Counted from the first letter of the stretch, positions 1 through 6,357 are shown. The stretch is 11,954 nt of DNA from Candidatus Woesearchaeota archaeon (GCA_016185865.1 JACPMU010000012.1:1-11954); one strand, 5' to 3'. Numbers and translations are program-made. Notes: generated by a model not told the origin, from the sequence alone.

Positions 1-1343
1 TGATGCTCCTGCTTTATTTTCTCCTGCTCCAAAGATGTTAATCTTTGCAGCCTCATCTCAAGGATTGCAACAGCCTGCTCGTTTGTAAGGTTGAAATTTG
101 ATGCCAAAGCCTGCTTTGCATTATCCACTGACTTGCTGTCCTTGATCAGCTTAATCACATTGTTTATGTTGGTTAATGCCACTATCAGCCCTTCAAGAAT
201 ATGGGCTCTTGTCTGCGCCTTGTTTAAATCAAACAGAGTCCTTTTCCTGACAACATCTTTCCTGTGCTCGATGTAATGATGGATTAGCTGCTTGATGTTC
301 AGGACTTTTGGCTCGTTGTTGACAAGAGCAAGCATTATGATGCCGAATGTTGTCTGCATCCTTGTGTGCTGGAATAATTGGTTAAGAACTACATTGGCAT
401 CAGCGTCTTTCTTAAGCTCTATGATGACCCTTATCCCGTGCCTGTCGCTTTCATCCCTTAAGTCAGAAATTCCTATGATTTTCTTGTCGCTTACAAGATT
501 TGCTATCTCCTCAAGAAGCTCCGACTTATTGACCATGAATGGTATTTCATTGACGATAATGATGGATTTGTTTTTGGTTTGCTCGATGCTTGTTTTAGCC
601 CTTACAAGAATTTTTCCTCTTCCTGTTGAGTATGCTTCTTTAATGCCATTTGTGCCGCAGATGAATGCCCCTGTCGGGAAATCAGGACCCTTGATGATGT
701 GCATTATTTCCCCTATGCTTAAATCTGGAGAGCCTATCTGCTTTATTGCAGCATCAATCACCTCTCCAATGTTATGCGGCGGAATGTTTGTTGCCATTCC
801 AACAGCAATTCCTGAGCTTCCGTTAATCAGCAGGTTCGGCAGCTTTGAAGGCAGCACAATCGGCTCTGTTGCGCTGCTGTCAAAGTTAGGAATGAATCTC
901 ACGGTCCTTTTCTCGATGTCCTCGAGCATCTCTTCTGTAAGTTTTTTTAATCTACACTCAGTATACCTCATGGCTGCTGGAGGATCACCATCTATAGAGC
1001 CGAAATTGCCCTGCCCATCAATTAATTGGTATCTCATTGAGAAATCCTGCGCTAAACGAACTAAAGTGTCGTAGATGGCCACATCGCCATGGGGATGAAA
1101 TTTAGCCATGCAGTTTCCCACCACATTAGCGGATTTTTTGAATGGCTTATTATGCAATAACCCTATCTCCCACATTGTGTATAAAACACGCCTATGCACA
1201 GGCTTTAAGCCGTCTCTTGCATCTGGCAAAGCCCTTCCAACAATAACAGACATGGAATAATCCAGATAGCTTTGCTTCATCTCTTCCTGGATGATTCTGG
1301 GCACTATCCTTGTGCCTAATTGTTGCCCTGTTTCTTCTGTCAT
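1..1343 (-). CDS. gyrA: DNA gyrase subunit A (GyrA), N-terminal part, cut by the window edge
   Basis: Catalytic subunit of type IIA topoisomerase. With GyrB it would cut and religate DNA to introduce negative supercoils. Reading the minus strand from the ATG at 1343 gives 447 codons before the window ends, so the end of the breakage-reunion domain and the beta-pinwheel C-terminal domain lie outside. Seen directly: an N-terminal stretch with SYLDYSMSVIVGRALPDARD (residues 25-44), the HPHGD motif at 83-87, GQGNFGSIDGD at 110-120 and the AAMRYTE active site with the catalytic tyrosine at residue 127 (codon 963-965). The residue matching E. coli Ser83 is Val88, while the Asp87 equivalent is kept (Asp92). 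Gyrase is a bacterial invention acquired by many archaea, so ancient transfer is likely. The family could in principle be ParC; the C-terminal domain (GyrA box) would decide. No gyrB is visible next to it. A TATA box lies about 35 bases upstream, giving a nearly leaderless message. Confidence 0.95.
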   Translation of the reverse strand, partial: MTEETGQQLGTRIVPRIIQEEMKQSYLDYSMSVIVGRALPDARDGLKPVHRRVLYTMWEIGLLHNKPFKKSANVVGNCMAKFHPHGDVAIYDTLVRLAQDFSMRYQLIDGQGNFGSIDGDPPAAMRYTECRLKKLTEEMLEDIEKRTVRFIPNFDSSATEPIVLPSKLPNLLINGSSGIAVGMATNIPPHNIGEVIDAAIKQIGSPDLSIGEIMHIIKGPDFPTGAFICGTNGIKEAYSTGRGKILVRAKTSIEQTKNKSIIIVNEIPFMVNKSELLEEIANLVSDKKIIGISDLRDESDRHGIRVIIELKKDADANVVLNQLFQHTRMQTTFGIIMLALVNNEPKVLNIKQLIHHYIEHRKDVVRKRTLFDLNKAQTRAHILEGLIVALTNINNVIKLIKDSKSVDNAKQALASNFNLTNEQAVAILEMRLQRLTSLEQEKIKQEH

Positions 1344-1372
1344 TTTTTAAAGAATTGGATTAACACTTTATC

Positions 1373-1404
1373 GTCTATAAATCGGTATGTTTTTCGCTTT
1401 ATAA
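1373..1404 (-). promoter_or_regulatory. Candidate TATA boxes of gyrA
   Basis: Two AT-rich boxes read on the minus strand: ATTTATAGA (1374-1382) and TTATAAAG (1397-1404). The nearer one lies about 35 bases before the gyrA ATG, which would place the transcription start a few bases before the start codon. The farther one would give a leader of about 30 bases. No Shine-Dalgarno sequence precedes the ATG. Confidence 0.5.
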
Positions 1405-1429
1405 GGGTTATGTTTTTGTATTATTTTCA

Positions 1430-1454
1430 ATATGGAAATTTTCCATATGGAAAA
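1430..1454. promoter_or_regulatory. Palindromic operator-like element upstream of gyrA
   Basis: A perfect 16-base palindrome TTTTCCATATGGAAAA occupies 1439-1454. A further half site, ATATGGAAA (1430-1438), directly adjoins it, so the 9-base unit ATATGGAAA is present as an inverted pair and as a direct repeat. It lies about 25-50 bases upstream of the distal gyrA TATA box and just after the stop of the small zinc-ribbon gene. The position fits a regulator binding site for gyrA, but no regulator is identified. A terminator for the upstream gene is less likely because there is no T-run on the minus strand directly after it. Confidence 0.4.
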
Positions 1455-1469
1455 GAAATAAATATTATC

Positions 1470-1610
1470 TTAAATTTTCTTCACAACAGCCTTGCTTATG
1501 CTCATCGAGAAGCCGCAATAAACACACCTCTTCTTTTTCTTAGCCAGATAAGCGTCTTTGCTCTGGTACTTCATCCTGTTCTTGCATTTAGGGCACTGGA
1601 GAAGGAACAT
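1470..1610 (-). CDS. 46-residue zinc-ribbon protein
   Basis: A very small protein on the minus strand, starting at the ATG at 1608-1610 and ending with TAA at 1470-1472. It carries two CxxC knuckles, C6-P-K-C9 and C29-V-Y-C32, separated by a basic stretch with a KKKK run (residues 24-27). This is the layout of a single zinc ribbon that could bind nucleic acid or mediate a protein contact. Function is unknown. It lies between scpB and gyrA on the same strand, with 127 bases to gyrA. No Shine-Dalgarno sequence precedes the ATG, so it is probably leaderless or co-transcribed. Short zinc-ribbon proteins are common in archaea, which supports it being a real gene. Confidence 0.75.
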   Translation of the reverse strand: MFLLQCPKCKNRMKYQSKDAYLAKKKKRCVYCGFSMSISKAVVKKI

Positions 1611-1742
1611 TTTTATTTGATTTTTTTCATTATTTGTTTTATCAGTGTTATTTTAATGTGAATTTAATGTTTTTATTGATATTTTGGCTTATTTCCCAAC
1701 GCATTTACAAAATTTAATTTTTAAAAAAAATCAACTGATGGT

Positions 1743-2732
1743 TTAATCCTGTTTCTTTTCCTCTTGCTTTTGCTGCGGATTAAGCATCTCTTCAACTTTC
1801 TTGTCAACAGCTTTTTCCATTTCAGGCGTCGTTTTTATGCCTTCGCTTTTCTTTTTTTGCTTTTTAGTCTGCTGCTCTTCTGTCTTTTGCTGTTGGATTA
1901 TTTGAGATGGCTGTTCTGCTGCTTGGGTTTGTTCTTTTGTTTCTGTTTTTTTCTTTTGTTTTTGCTCTTCTCCAATAATTTCCATATCTCCCAATTTTTC
2001 CTTTTCAAAAAACAAGTTTCCTTCTTTTTCAAATTCCTCGGAAATAAGCTCTCTTGGCTTTGCCTCATAAGTCTGCAGCGGAACTTCAAACTCCTCTTCA
2101 GCATCGTCCAATGAATCTATCTCTTTCTTTATTTTTTCATCCTCTTTTTTCAGGTCTTCTGCCTTTTGGCGCTGCTCTTCCTTTATTTTTTCTACTTCCT
2201 CTTCTTTTTCCTTGATGGCTTTTGCTATGCTGCCAAAGTCCTTGAACTGGTCTTTTAGCTTTTCTTCTGTAAGGTCAAAGTATTTGAAGAATTTGTCAGT
2301 TAACTTGATTAAGTTTGTCCTGCCGTGCTTCTGCCTTGTTATGTACCCGGATTTTTCCAGCTCAACAAGGTGGTCATAAGCCTTGTTGGTTCTTATTTTA
2401 ATCAAATCCGACTGCAGAATTGGATACCTGAATGCTACAACAGAAAGGGTTTCAAGCACGGTTTTTGTAAGCTCTGTCTCTGTCACAATCTTCCTCACCA
2501 TCGGTATGAAATGGTCCCGGACAGCAAACTTCCAGACATCTCCATCTTCAACAAGCATTAAAGAGGAGTTTTTTTCATCATACTCTTTCTGCAGCTCCTG
2601 AAGCGCAGCAAGAACATCCTCTTTTCTCGAGCGGCACAGCCTGCTTATCTCCTCAAGGCTTATCCTGCTGCCTGTGGAAAAAAGAACTGCCTCTACCTTG
2701 CTTTTCACGCTTGGTTTCTTTATATCAGTCAT
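1743..2732 (-). CDS. scpB: Segregation and condensation protein B (ScpB) with a long charged tail
   Basis: Accessory subunit of the SMC-kleisin (SMC-ScpA-ScpB) complex that organises and segregates the chromosome; ScpB dimers bind the kleisin ScpA. The first about 165 residues carry the family signature: a first winged helix with KSKVEAVLFSTGSRISLEEI (residues 10-29) and a second with TVLETLSVVAFRYPILQSDL (91-110), then a recognition segment around KAYDHLVELEKSGYITRQKHGRTN. Bacterial ScpB is roughly 190-200 residues; this one has 329. The extra part from about residue 165 is a highly charged coiled coil followed by a Gln/Lys/Glu-rich low-complexity tail. The ATG start is supported by a TATA box about 27 bases upstream. 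No smc or scpA gene is in the window. Confidence 0.9.
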   Translation of the reverse strand: MTDIKKPSVKSKVEAVLFSTGSRISLEEISRLCRSRKEDVLAALQELQKEYDEKNSSLMLVEDGDVWKFAVRDHFIPMVRKIVTETELTKTVLETLSVVAFRYPILQSDLIKIRTNKAYDHLVELEKSGYITRQKHGRTNLIKLTDKFFKYFDLTEEKLKDQFKDFGSIAKAIKEKEEEVEKIKEEQRQKAEDLKKEDEKIKKEIDSLDDAEEEFEVPLQTYEAKPRELISEEFEKEGNLFFEKEKLGDMEIIGEEQKQKKKTETKEQTQAAEQPSQIIQQQKTEEQQTKKQKKKSEGIKTTPEMEKAVDKKVEEMLNPQQKQEEKKQD

Positions 2733-2753
2733 AGAACAACTTTATTTTATTTT

Positions 2754-2764
2754 GATTTAAATAT
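2754..2764 (-). promoter_or_regulatory. TATA box of scpB
   Basis: On the minus strand this reads ATATTTAAATC, centred about 27 bases before the scpB ATG. Archaeal transcription starts about 25 bases downstream of TATA, so the message would be leaderless. This agrees with the absence of a Shine-Dalgarno sequence. Confidence 0.65.
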
Positions 2765-2804
2765 GTTGTGATAACGGGAGGTAGGTGCGTTGTGAATTAA
2801 TGTT

Positions 2805-3068
2805 TTAACATTTAATTCCCAGATAAAATAGATATAAAGCCAATAATAAGAATAACAAAGATAGATAAAATAGTAGTTTAATGTGTTTCTTTTTATTGAA
2901 TTTTAAATAAAAACCATATCCTAAAAGACCAGAAAGGATAGAATAGACAAATGGTTTACATACAGTTGATAAATCTTTTTGCCCAAAAATCAATACAATA
3001 ACGCCAGATAAAATACCTATAATCGTTCCTTCAATATATCTATAAAATCTTTCCTCTCCTTTAGTCAT
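2805..3068 (-). CDS. Small integral membrane protein, 87 residues
   Basis: Not recognised. A charged N-terminus (MTKGEERFYRYIEG) is followed by three hydrophobic stretches that look membrane spanning: about residues 14-29 (TIIGILSGVIVLIFG), 38-55 and 66-84 (rich in Leu). A basic KFNKKKH loop between the second and third would face the cytoplasm by the positive-inside rule. Base composition is more AT-rich than gyrA or scpB, so it may be an accessory gene. The start is supported by a TATA box about 28 bases upstream, implying leaderless transcription. It lies 72 bases upstream of scpB on the same strand, but scpB has its own promoter. Confidence 0.6.
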   Translation of the reverse strand: MTKGEERFYRYIEGTIIGILSGVIVLIFGQKDLSTVCKPFVYSILSGLLGYGFYLKFNKKKHIKLLFYLSLLFLLLALYLFYLGIKC

Positions 3069-3090
3069 AGTTTTGATTTAATTTTTGGGT

Positions 3091-3100
3091 TACTTAAATC
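3091..3100 (-). promoter_or_regulatory. TATA box of the 87-residue membrane protein gene
   Basis: Minus strand reads GATTTAAGTA, centred about 28 bases before the ATG at 3068, the same spacing as at scpB and rnj. The remaining bases between here and 3217 are AT-rich, with nothing else I can name. Confidence 0.55.
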
Positions 3101-3217
3101 TTTTTGCTATTAAAATAAAAATTAGAATTAATACCTAATTCATGCATTTGATATATAACCATCGCAATATTATGGCAGATTATTTTTGTTAATACTTCAT
3201 TTATTTGTGCATCCTTT

Positions 3218-3406
3218 TCATCTTTTTGAATTTTGTGTAAATCCAGTCAAGCCAAATGTAACGTCTTGTATTAACCAGTTCAGTCTTTTTATATTTTGAC
3301 TTTTGCATTTCGGACATTGAAATGGTTCACTTTTGTTAAATAATTTATATTGTTTCTTTGAAGTCCATCTATATTTACAATCTAAGCATCTATAATGAAG
3401 TCCCAT
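3218..3406 (-). CDS. 62-residue zinc-ribbon protein
   Basis: Starts at the ATG at 3404-3406, preceded by a clear Shine-Dalgarno AAGGTGAT five to six bases upstream. This decides the start; a longer frame opening at 3559 would run through the neighbouring gene. The 62 residues hold two zinc knuckles, C7-L-D-C10 and C31-P-K-C34, about 20 residues apart, then a tail with NWLIQDVTFGLTGF. This is a rubredoxin-like or zinc-ribbon fold of unknown role. It lies 37 bases after the stop of the upstream gene on the same strand and may be its operon partner. Composition is AT-rich compared with that gene. Confidence 0.7.
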   Translation of the reverse strand: MGLHYRCLDCKYRWTSKKQYKLFNKSEPFQCPKCKSQNIKRLNWLIQDVTFGLTGFTQNSKR

Positions 3407-3443
3407 ATCAATCACCTTCCTCAAAATTTGATAATTTTTGAAT

Positions 3444-4100
3444 TCATACCAAACTGTACAACTCGTTCTCTTTTTTAATCTTGTTTTCCTTGAGCAGGTT
3501 TTCAACAAATATTTCAAGCTCTTTCCTGTTGACACCTGTAATTTGGGAGAGCTGCTCAAGTGAAAGCTTGCTTACCTTTAAGCAGATTAAGACTGCATTG
3601 TGCAGGATTGCATTCATGTTGTGCTTCAAAAAATCATTCTCTGCCTTTTGCTGCTTGACAACCATGTCAACGCTGTGCAGGCGTGCCTGCAGGTCATTCA
3701 AAAAATTTGAAAGCTCCGGGTTTGTCATTGTAAAATGCTCAGGCTTTACAACCTCAAGCGAAGAAGGCATGTACTCAAAGCAGAATGATATCAGTTTTTT
3801 TGTCCCTTTTATGACAAGCTCAAGCTCAACAAACTTGCTCCACAACGGACCCTGCTCTTTTATCTCAGAATAATCTTCATTCAAAATTACAAGCTCGGAA
3901 TCTTCCTTTATATGCTCTATGTATTCCTTTATCGCATTCTCCACATGCTCCTTTGGCTTTCCAAGCACTTCTATGATGGTCCTGCATCTTATATGCGCAT
4001 GCTCGCCCTGTTTTTCAGCTTCTGCCATGAGATTCCAGGATATATATTTGTTTAAAAATCTTTGCAAGAAGCCTAAGCCTGCGAATATCATCTTTTCCAT
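3444..4100 (-). CDS. Conserved soluble protein of unknown function, predicted helical with C-terminal winged-helix-like end
   Basis: 218 residues if read from the ATG at 4100. A second start (Met25, ATG at 4028, beginning MAEAEKQGEHAHIRCR) is preceded by a TATATAT box and may be the real one. I recall similar proteins in DPANN genomes, with a HAHIR-like start, a LGKPKEHVE segment, an FCFEYMPSSLEVV-like middle and a FLNDLQARLHSVDMVVKQ helix; this is memory, not a search. The last about 45 residues (LSLEQLSQITGVNRKELEIFVENLLKENKI) look like a helix-turn-helix or winged helix. The middle may be a small alpha/beta domain followed by a coiled coil. The annotated start overlaps the end of the upstream membrane-anchored protein gene by 13 bases, which suggests translational coupling. 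Function unknown. Confidence 0.75.
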   Translation of the reverse strand: MEKMIFAGLGFLQRFLNKYISWNLMAEAEKQGEHAHIRCRTIIEVLGKPKEHVENAIKEYIEHIKEDSELVILNEDYSEIKEQGPLWSKFVELELVIKGTKKLISFCFEYMPSSLEVVKPEHFTMTNPELSNFLNDLQARLHSVDMVVKQQKAENDFLKHNMNAILHNAVLICLKVSKLSLEQLSQITGVNRKELEIFVENLLKENKIKKENELYSLV

Positions 4101-4825
4101 ATCAGTATGATATTAAACAAAATCGACAATGTCAGGAGAAAAATCATTATCCATGTTTTTGCCCTTTCGCCGCTTGACTCATAAACAATCTGAGGGGCTT
4201 GTATTGCGCTTGATGTTACCGGCTGCGGCTGGATTTTTTGTGTGTTTTTATTTGCCAATTGGATTGTATTTTCTTCTTCATCAGCTGGTTTTGGAATTAT
4301 TTTTGCTTCTTTTTCTGCTGTTGGTTCAGCATCCGCATCGCTCACCAAAGCAGTTGCAGCCTCTGTTTGAATGTCCTCATCCTCATTTTTAGCTTCCTCT
4401 TCTTTTGCTTCCTCTGCTGCGCCTTTTATTGTTATTTTCCTTGCGTCTTCATTGTTGTCCTTGATTGCATCATCGCACTCAACGCTTATTTCAGCAGTTA
4501 TTTCATATTCTCCTGGCTTGAGGTTTGGGGAGTATTCGCTTGAGGTTTTCTGCTTTGCAATTGAATCTTCTGTCCACGGCTTGTATGTTTTTACTGTTTT
4601 GCCATCAGAATCCTCTATCTTGGCTGTGCCTGTTATGTTTGTTGACTTGCCTTCTATCTTGGTGGCTCTCATGCGCCACTTGAAATCCTCTGACTCAAAT
4701 TCCTCGGCATCAACAAGAATTTCAATTTTGTAATCGCATGACTGCTGCTGGGCAAAGGAGATATATGGTGACAATATCATAAAAATCACAGCAAAAGCCA
4801 GTTTTTCCATTTGATGTATTTTCAT
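4088..4825 (-). CDS. Secreted, C-terminally membrane-anchored protein with an Ig-like ectodomain
   Basis: Not recognised at family level. The N-terminus has a signal peptide: Met and Lys residues, then LAFAVIFMILSPYISFA, with likely cleavage before QQQSCDYK. Residues about 27-135 look like a beta-sandwich of the CARDB/Ig type (alternating beta pattern, SPNLKPGEYEITAEISVECD, two Cys that could form a disulphide). A long acidic Glu/Ala/Thr/Pro linker follows (about 136-220), then one transmembrane segment (IMIFLLTLSILFNIILIW) and a short basic tail WKR. This is a surface stalk topology. A second in-frame Met at residue 6 (ATG at 4808-4810) is a possible start: the TATA-like AAATATAC at 4833-4840 lies about 26 bases from it. 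The gene overlaps the next gene by 13 bases. Confidence 0.75.
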   Translation of the reverse strand: MKIHQMEKLAFAVIFMILSPYISFAQQQSCDYKIEILVDAEEFESEDFKWRMRATKIEGKSTNITGTAKIEDSDGKTVKTYKPWTEDSIAKQKTSSEYSPNLKPGEYEITAEISVECDDAIKDNNEDARKITIKGAAEEAKEEEAKNEDEDIQTEAATALVSDADAEPTAEKEAKIIPKPADEEENTIQLANKNTQKIQPQPVTSSAIQAPQIVYESSGERAKTWIMIFLLTLSILFNIILIWKR

Positions 4826-4832
4826 TTTTATA

Positions 4833-4864
4833 GTATATTTGTCATGTGCAATTATGTTTATATT
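4833..4864 (-). promoter_or_regulatory. Candidate TATA boxes for the anchored surface protein gene
   Basis: Two minus-strand boxes: AAATATAC (4833-4840), about 26 bases before the second Met codon, and AATATAAAC (4856-4864), about 35 bases before the first. They leave the start codon ambiguous between 4825 and 4810. The bases up to 4892 separate this promoter from the divergent plus-strand operon. Confidence 0.4.
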
Positions 4865-4892
4865 CTTTACTATTTGTTAATGCTAACAAAAA

Positions 4893-4930
4893 TTTTAATA
4901 AGAACAGGCTAGTATATGCAGCAGGGTGAG
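4893..4930 (+). promoter_or_regulatory. Promoter and Shine-Dalgarno of the three-gene coiled-coil operon
   Basis: TATA-like TTTTAATA at 4893-4900 would start transcription near 4920. The transcript would then include the GGTGA Shine-Dalgarno at 4925-4929, six bases before a GTG start at 4936. The Shine-Dalgarno is what selects GTG as the start. Confidence 0.55.
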
Positions 4931-4935
4931 TATTA

Positions 4936-5619
4936 GTGGGGTTTTTGAAGTTCTTAAAGAGGGAGAAAAAGGAAACTTTGGATGAATTGGATTTGCCTCC
5001 TGCGCCTCCTTCATTGGAGGGATTTGAGGACAATATGCCGGAACTGCCTGACTTTCCTGATTTTGGAGAGGAAAAGATTTCCGCTCCAAAAGAGGATATG
5101 GCTGATTTCAATTTTCCTGAAGAAGAGCAAAATGCTCCGGAAAGCAAAGAAAATACTATGGATTTTCCAAGCTTTCCCGAAACAGAAGAAGAGCCGATGC
5201 CGCCTATTGAGCCTATAAAGGCTCCTTTTACAATTCCTCAAGAAATTCCGCCAATGCCTGAACAAGAGCCTGAGCGGGAAAGCGTTTATGAAGAGCGGCC
5301 TGCTGAAGAAGAGCATGAGACAGAGCCGCAAGAAACTTATCCAAAGGCTGCAGGAAGGCTTTTCAGCCATGAAAAAAGAGTATTGAGGGAAAGGCCAAGC
5401 GCAAAAACAATTTATGTCAGCGTTGACAATTTCAAGGCAACTCTTGGAAGCATCAGCATGATAAGGGGCAATTTAAAAAAATCAGAGGAAGCGCTGATGA
5501 AAATGGAAAGCATAAAAAATGCAAAGGACAAGTCATTTGACAGGATGAAGAGTTCTCTTGAGGATCTGCAGAGAAAGCTTATTTTTGTCGATAAAACTTT
5601 ATTCAAGGAAGGTGAGTAA
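4936..5619 (+). CDS. Acidic/proline-rich adaptor-like protein with C-terminal coiled-coil module (paralogue 1)
   Basis: 227 residues, GTG start with good Shine-Dalgarno. Three parts are visible. (1) A short amphipathic basic N-terminus, MGFLKFLKREKKE, which resembles membrane-targeting helices such as that of SepF; this role is inferred. (2) A long disordered Pro/Glu-rich stretch, residues about 20-140, with three similar short motifs about 20 residues apart: ELPDFPDFGE (36-45), MADFNFPEEE (55-64), MDFPSFPETE (75-84). (3) A module at about 157-224, IYVSVDNFKATLG then helices ending KLIFVDKTLFKEGE. This module aligns without gaps over about 65 residues with the next gene product. The first gene of an operon with 2 bases between its stop and the next ATG. 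Function unknown; the layout suggests a membrane-tethered adaptor with an oligomerising head. Confidence 0.8.
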   Translation: MGFLKFLKREKKETLDELDLPPAPPSLEGFEDNMPELPDFPDFGEEKISAPKEDMADFNFPEEEQNAPESKENTMDFPSFPETEEEPMPPIEPIKAPFTIPQEIPPMPEQEPERESVYEERPAEEEHETEPQETYPKAAGRLFSHEKRVLRERPSAKTIYVSVDNFKATLGSISMIRGNLKKSEEALMKMESIKNAKDKSFDRMKSSLEDLQRKLIFVDKTLFKEGE

Positions 5620-5621
5620 AA

Positions 5622-5864
5622 ATGAAAGGTGAAAAAAGCGGAATGCCTGTTTTCGTGAAGGTTGACGAGTACAAGGAGATTCTGGATGTCTTGGACATGA
5701 TAAAAGGCAAAGTAAAAGAGATAAGAGCAACGCTTGGAGATATAAACGGCCTTAGAAATGAGGAGGATGCTGAGCTTGCAATGTGGAACAGCACAATAAA
5801 CGAGATAGAGAAAAAGATAGAAGGCATAGACAGGATAATGTTTGAGCCGGAACAGGCATGGTAA
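5622..5864 (+). CDS. 80-residue beta-strand/coiled-coil protein (paralogue 2)
   Basis: Starts at ATG 5622 with Shine-Dalgarno AAGGTGAG at 5609-5616, inside the end of the upstream gene. Almost the whole protein is the module found at the C-terminus of the previous gene: FVKVDEYKEILDVLDMIKG matches YVSVDNFKATLGSISMIRG, and the ends KKIEGIDRIMFE and RKLIFVDKTLFK correspond. One short strand plus two to three amphipathic helices is the likely fold. Its stop overlaps the next start in ATGGTAA, a sign of translational coupling and probably of a fixed-ratio complex. No enzyme motif is visible. I do not know a named family for it. Confidence 0.8.
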   Translation: MKGEKSGMPVFVKVDEYKEILDVLDMIKGKVKEIRATLGDINGLRNEEDAELAMWNSTINEIEKKIEGIDRIMFEPEQAW

Positions 5865-6268
5865 AGGCAAAAGAGCAGGGCAGCGAGCTTTTTTTTGTTC
5901 AGGTAAAAAAGCCAGCTGAAGTCAGAAAGGACATCCTTGAAACACTGAGGGAGATAGTTGAGACGCTGCACAGGTTTGAGAAGTTCAGGCACATAAGGCA
6001 CAAAAAGCTTGAAAAAATCCACCACCTTGGCGTGCTTGTCAAGCAGGCAAACAAGATGCTTGGCAACTTAAGGCTCAAGCTGCCGCAAACAAATTTAAGG
6101 GCAACTGTTGTAAAAGTTCAGTCTGAGCCGAAGAAAGTCCACCACAAAAAGAAAAAAGTGAAAGGCAGGGAAAAACAGGAAAAAATGCCCAAGAAAGAGC
6201 TGACAGAAGTTGACAGGCTGGAAGCTGAATTGAGCGCAATTGAAAGCAAGCTGAAAAGCTTGACTTAG
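5858..6268 (+). CDS. Basic coiled-coil protein with the same N-terminal module (paralogue 3)
   Basis: 136 residues. The ATG lies within the overlap with the previous stop codon. Residues about 10-80 (LFFVQVKKPAEVRKDILETL, then helices to LGNLRLKLPQ) have the same size and pattern as the modules of the two upstream proteins, though the sequence is more diverged and more His/Lys-rich. A flexible linker with KKVHHKKKKVKGREKQEK follows, then a C-terminal amphipathic helix, DRLEAELSAIESKLKSL, which could be a docking peptide. Charges complement the very acidic first protein of the operon, so the products may interact; this is inference. Function unknown. Confidence 0.75.
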   Translation: MVKAKEQGSELFFVQVKKPAEVRKDILETLREIVETLHRFEKFRHIRHKKLEKIHHLGVLVKQANKMLGNLRLKLPQTNLRATVVKVQSEPKKVHHKKKKVKGREKQEKMPKKELTEVDRLEAELSAIESKLKSLT

Positions 6269-6291
6269 AATATTTTTATTTCTTTTAAATT

Positions 6292-6357
6292 TCAATCCGT
6301 GCCTTCGGCACAATATCTTGTGCACCTCGGACAATCTGACATGGAACAATAAATCAT
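6292..6357 (-). CDS. Possible 21-residue Cys4 micro-protein
   Basis: A short frame on the minus strand from ATG at 6355-6357 to TGA at 6292-6294. Its start is unusually well supported for such a short frame: AGGAGGAG (6364-6371) lies exactly six bases upstream. The product begins MIYCSMSDCPRCTRYC, with four cysteines in a C-x4-C-x2-C-x3-C pattern that could bind one zinc or an iron-sulphur cluster. It lies between the end of the coiled-coil operon and the tRNA-Leu gene, where no other gene explains the bases. No homologue is known to me. The hairpin-forming nature of the same stretch could mean that it is instead only a structured RNA. Confidence 0.4.
   Translation of the reverse strand: MIYCSMSDCPRCTRYCAEGTD
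6297..6334. other. Overlapping alternative hairpins
   Basis: GTGCC-TTC-GGCAC (6299-6311) is a perfect five-base-pair hairpin. It shares bases with a second perfect hairpin, GCACAA-TATC-TTGTGC (6308-6323), so only one can form at a time. TCCG before and CGGA after could close the whole. On the plus strand it lies about 30 bases after the stop of the coiled-coil operon. A further seven-pair hairpin with one G-U pair lies at 6358-6380. Confidence 0.4.

Noticed and set aside
292..1074. 260-codon open frame on the plus strand
   Set aside because: It lies wholly opposite gyrA, whose motifs are clear on the minus strand; the plus-strand product has the Ser/Leu-rich character of a shadow frame.
3218..3559. 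113-codon version of the zinc-ribbon gene
   Set aside because: The upstream part overlaps the end of the 218-residue gene in another frame, and the Shine-Dalgarno before 3406 marks the shorter start.
4238..4733. Plus-strand frames of 101 and 120 codons
   Set aside because: Opposite to the anchored surface protein; hydrophobicity comes from the complement of its acidic codons.
5412..6025. Minus-strand frames of 140-152 codons
   Set aside because: They lie opposite the three-gene operon, which has Shine-Dalgarno sites and paralogous products.
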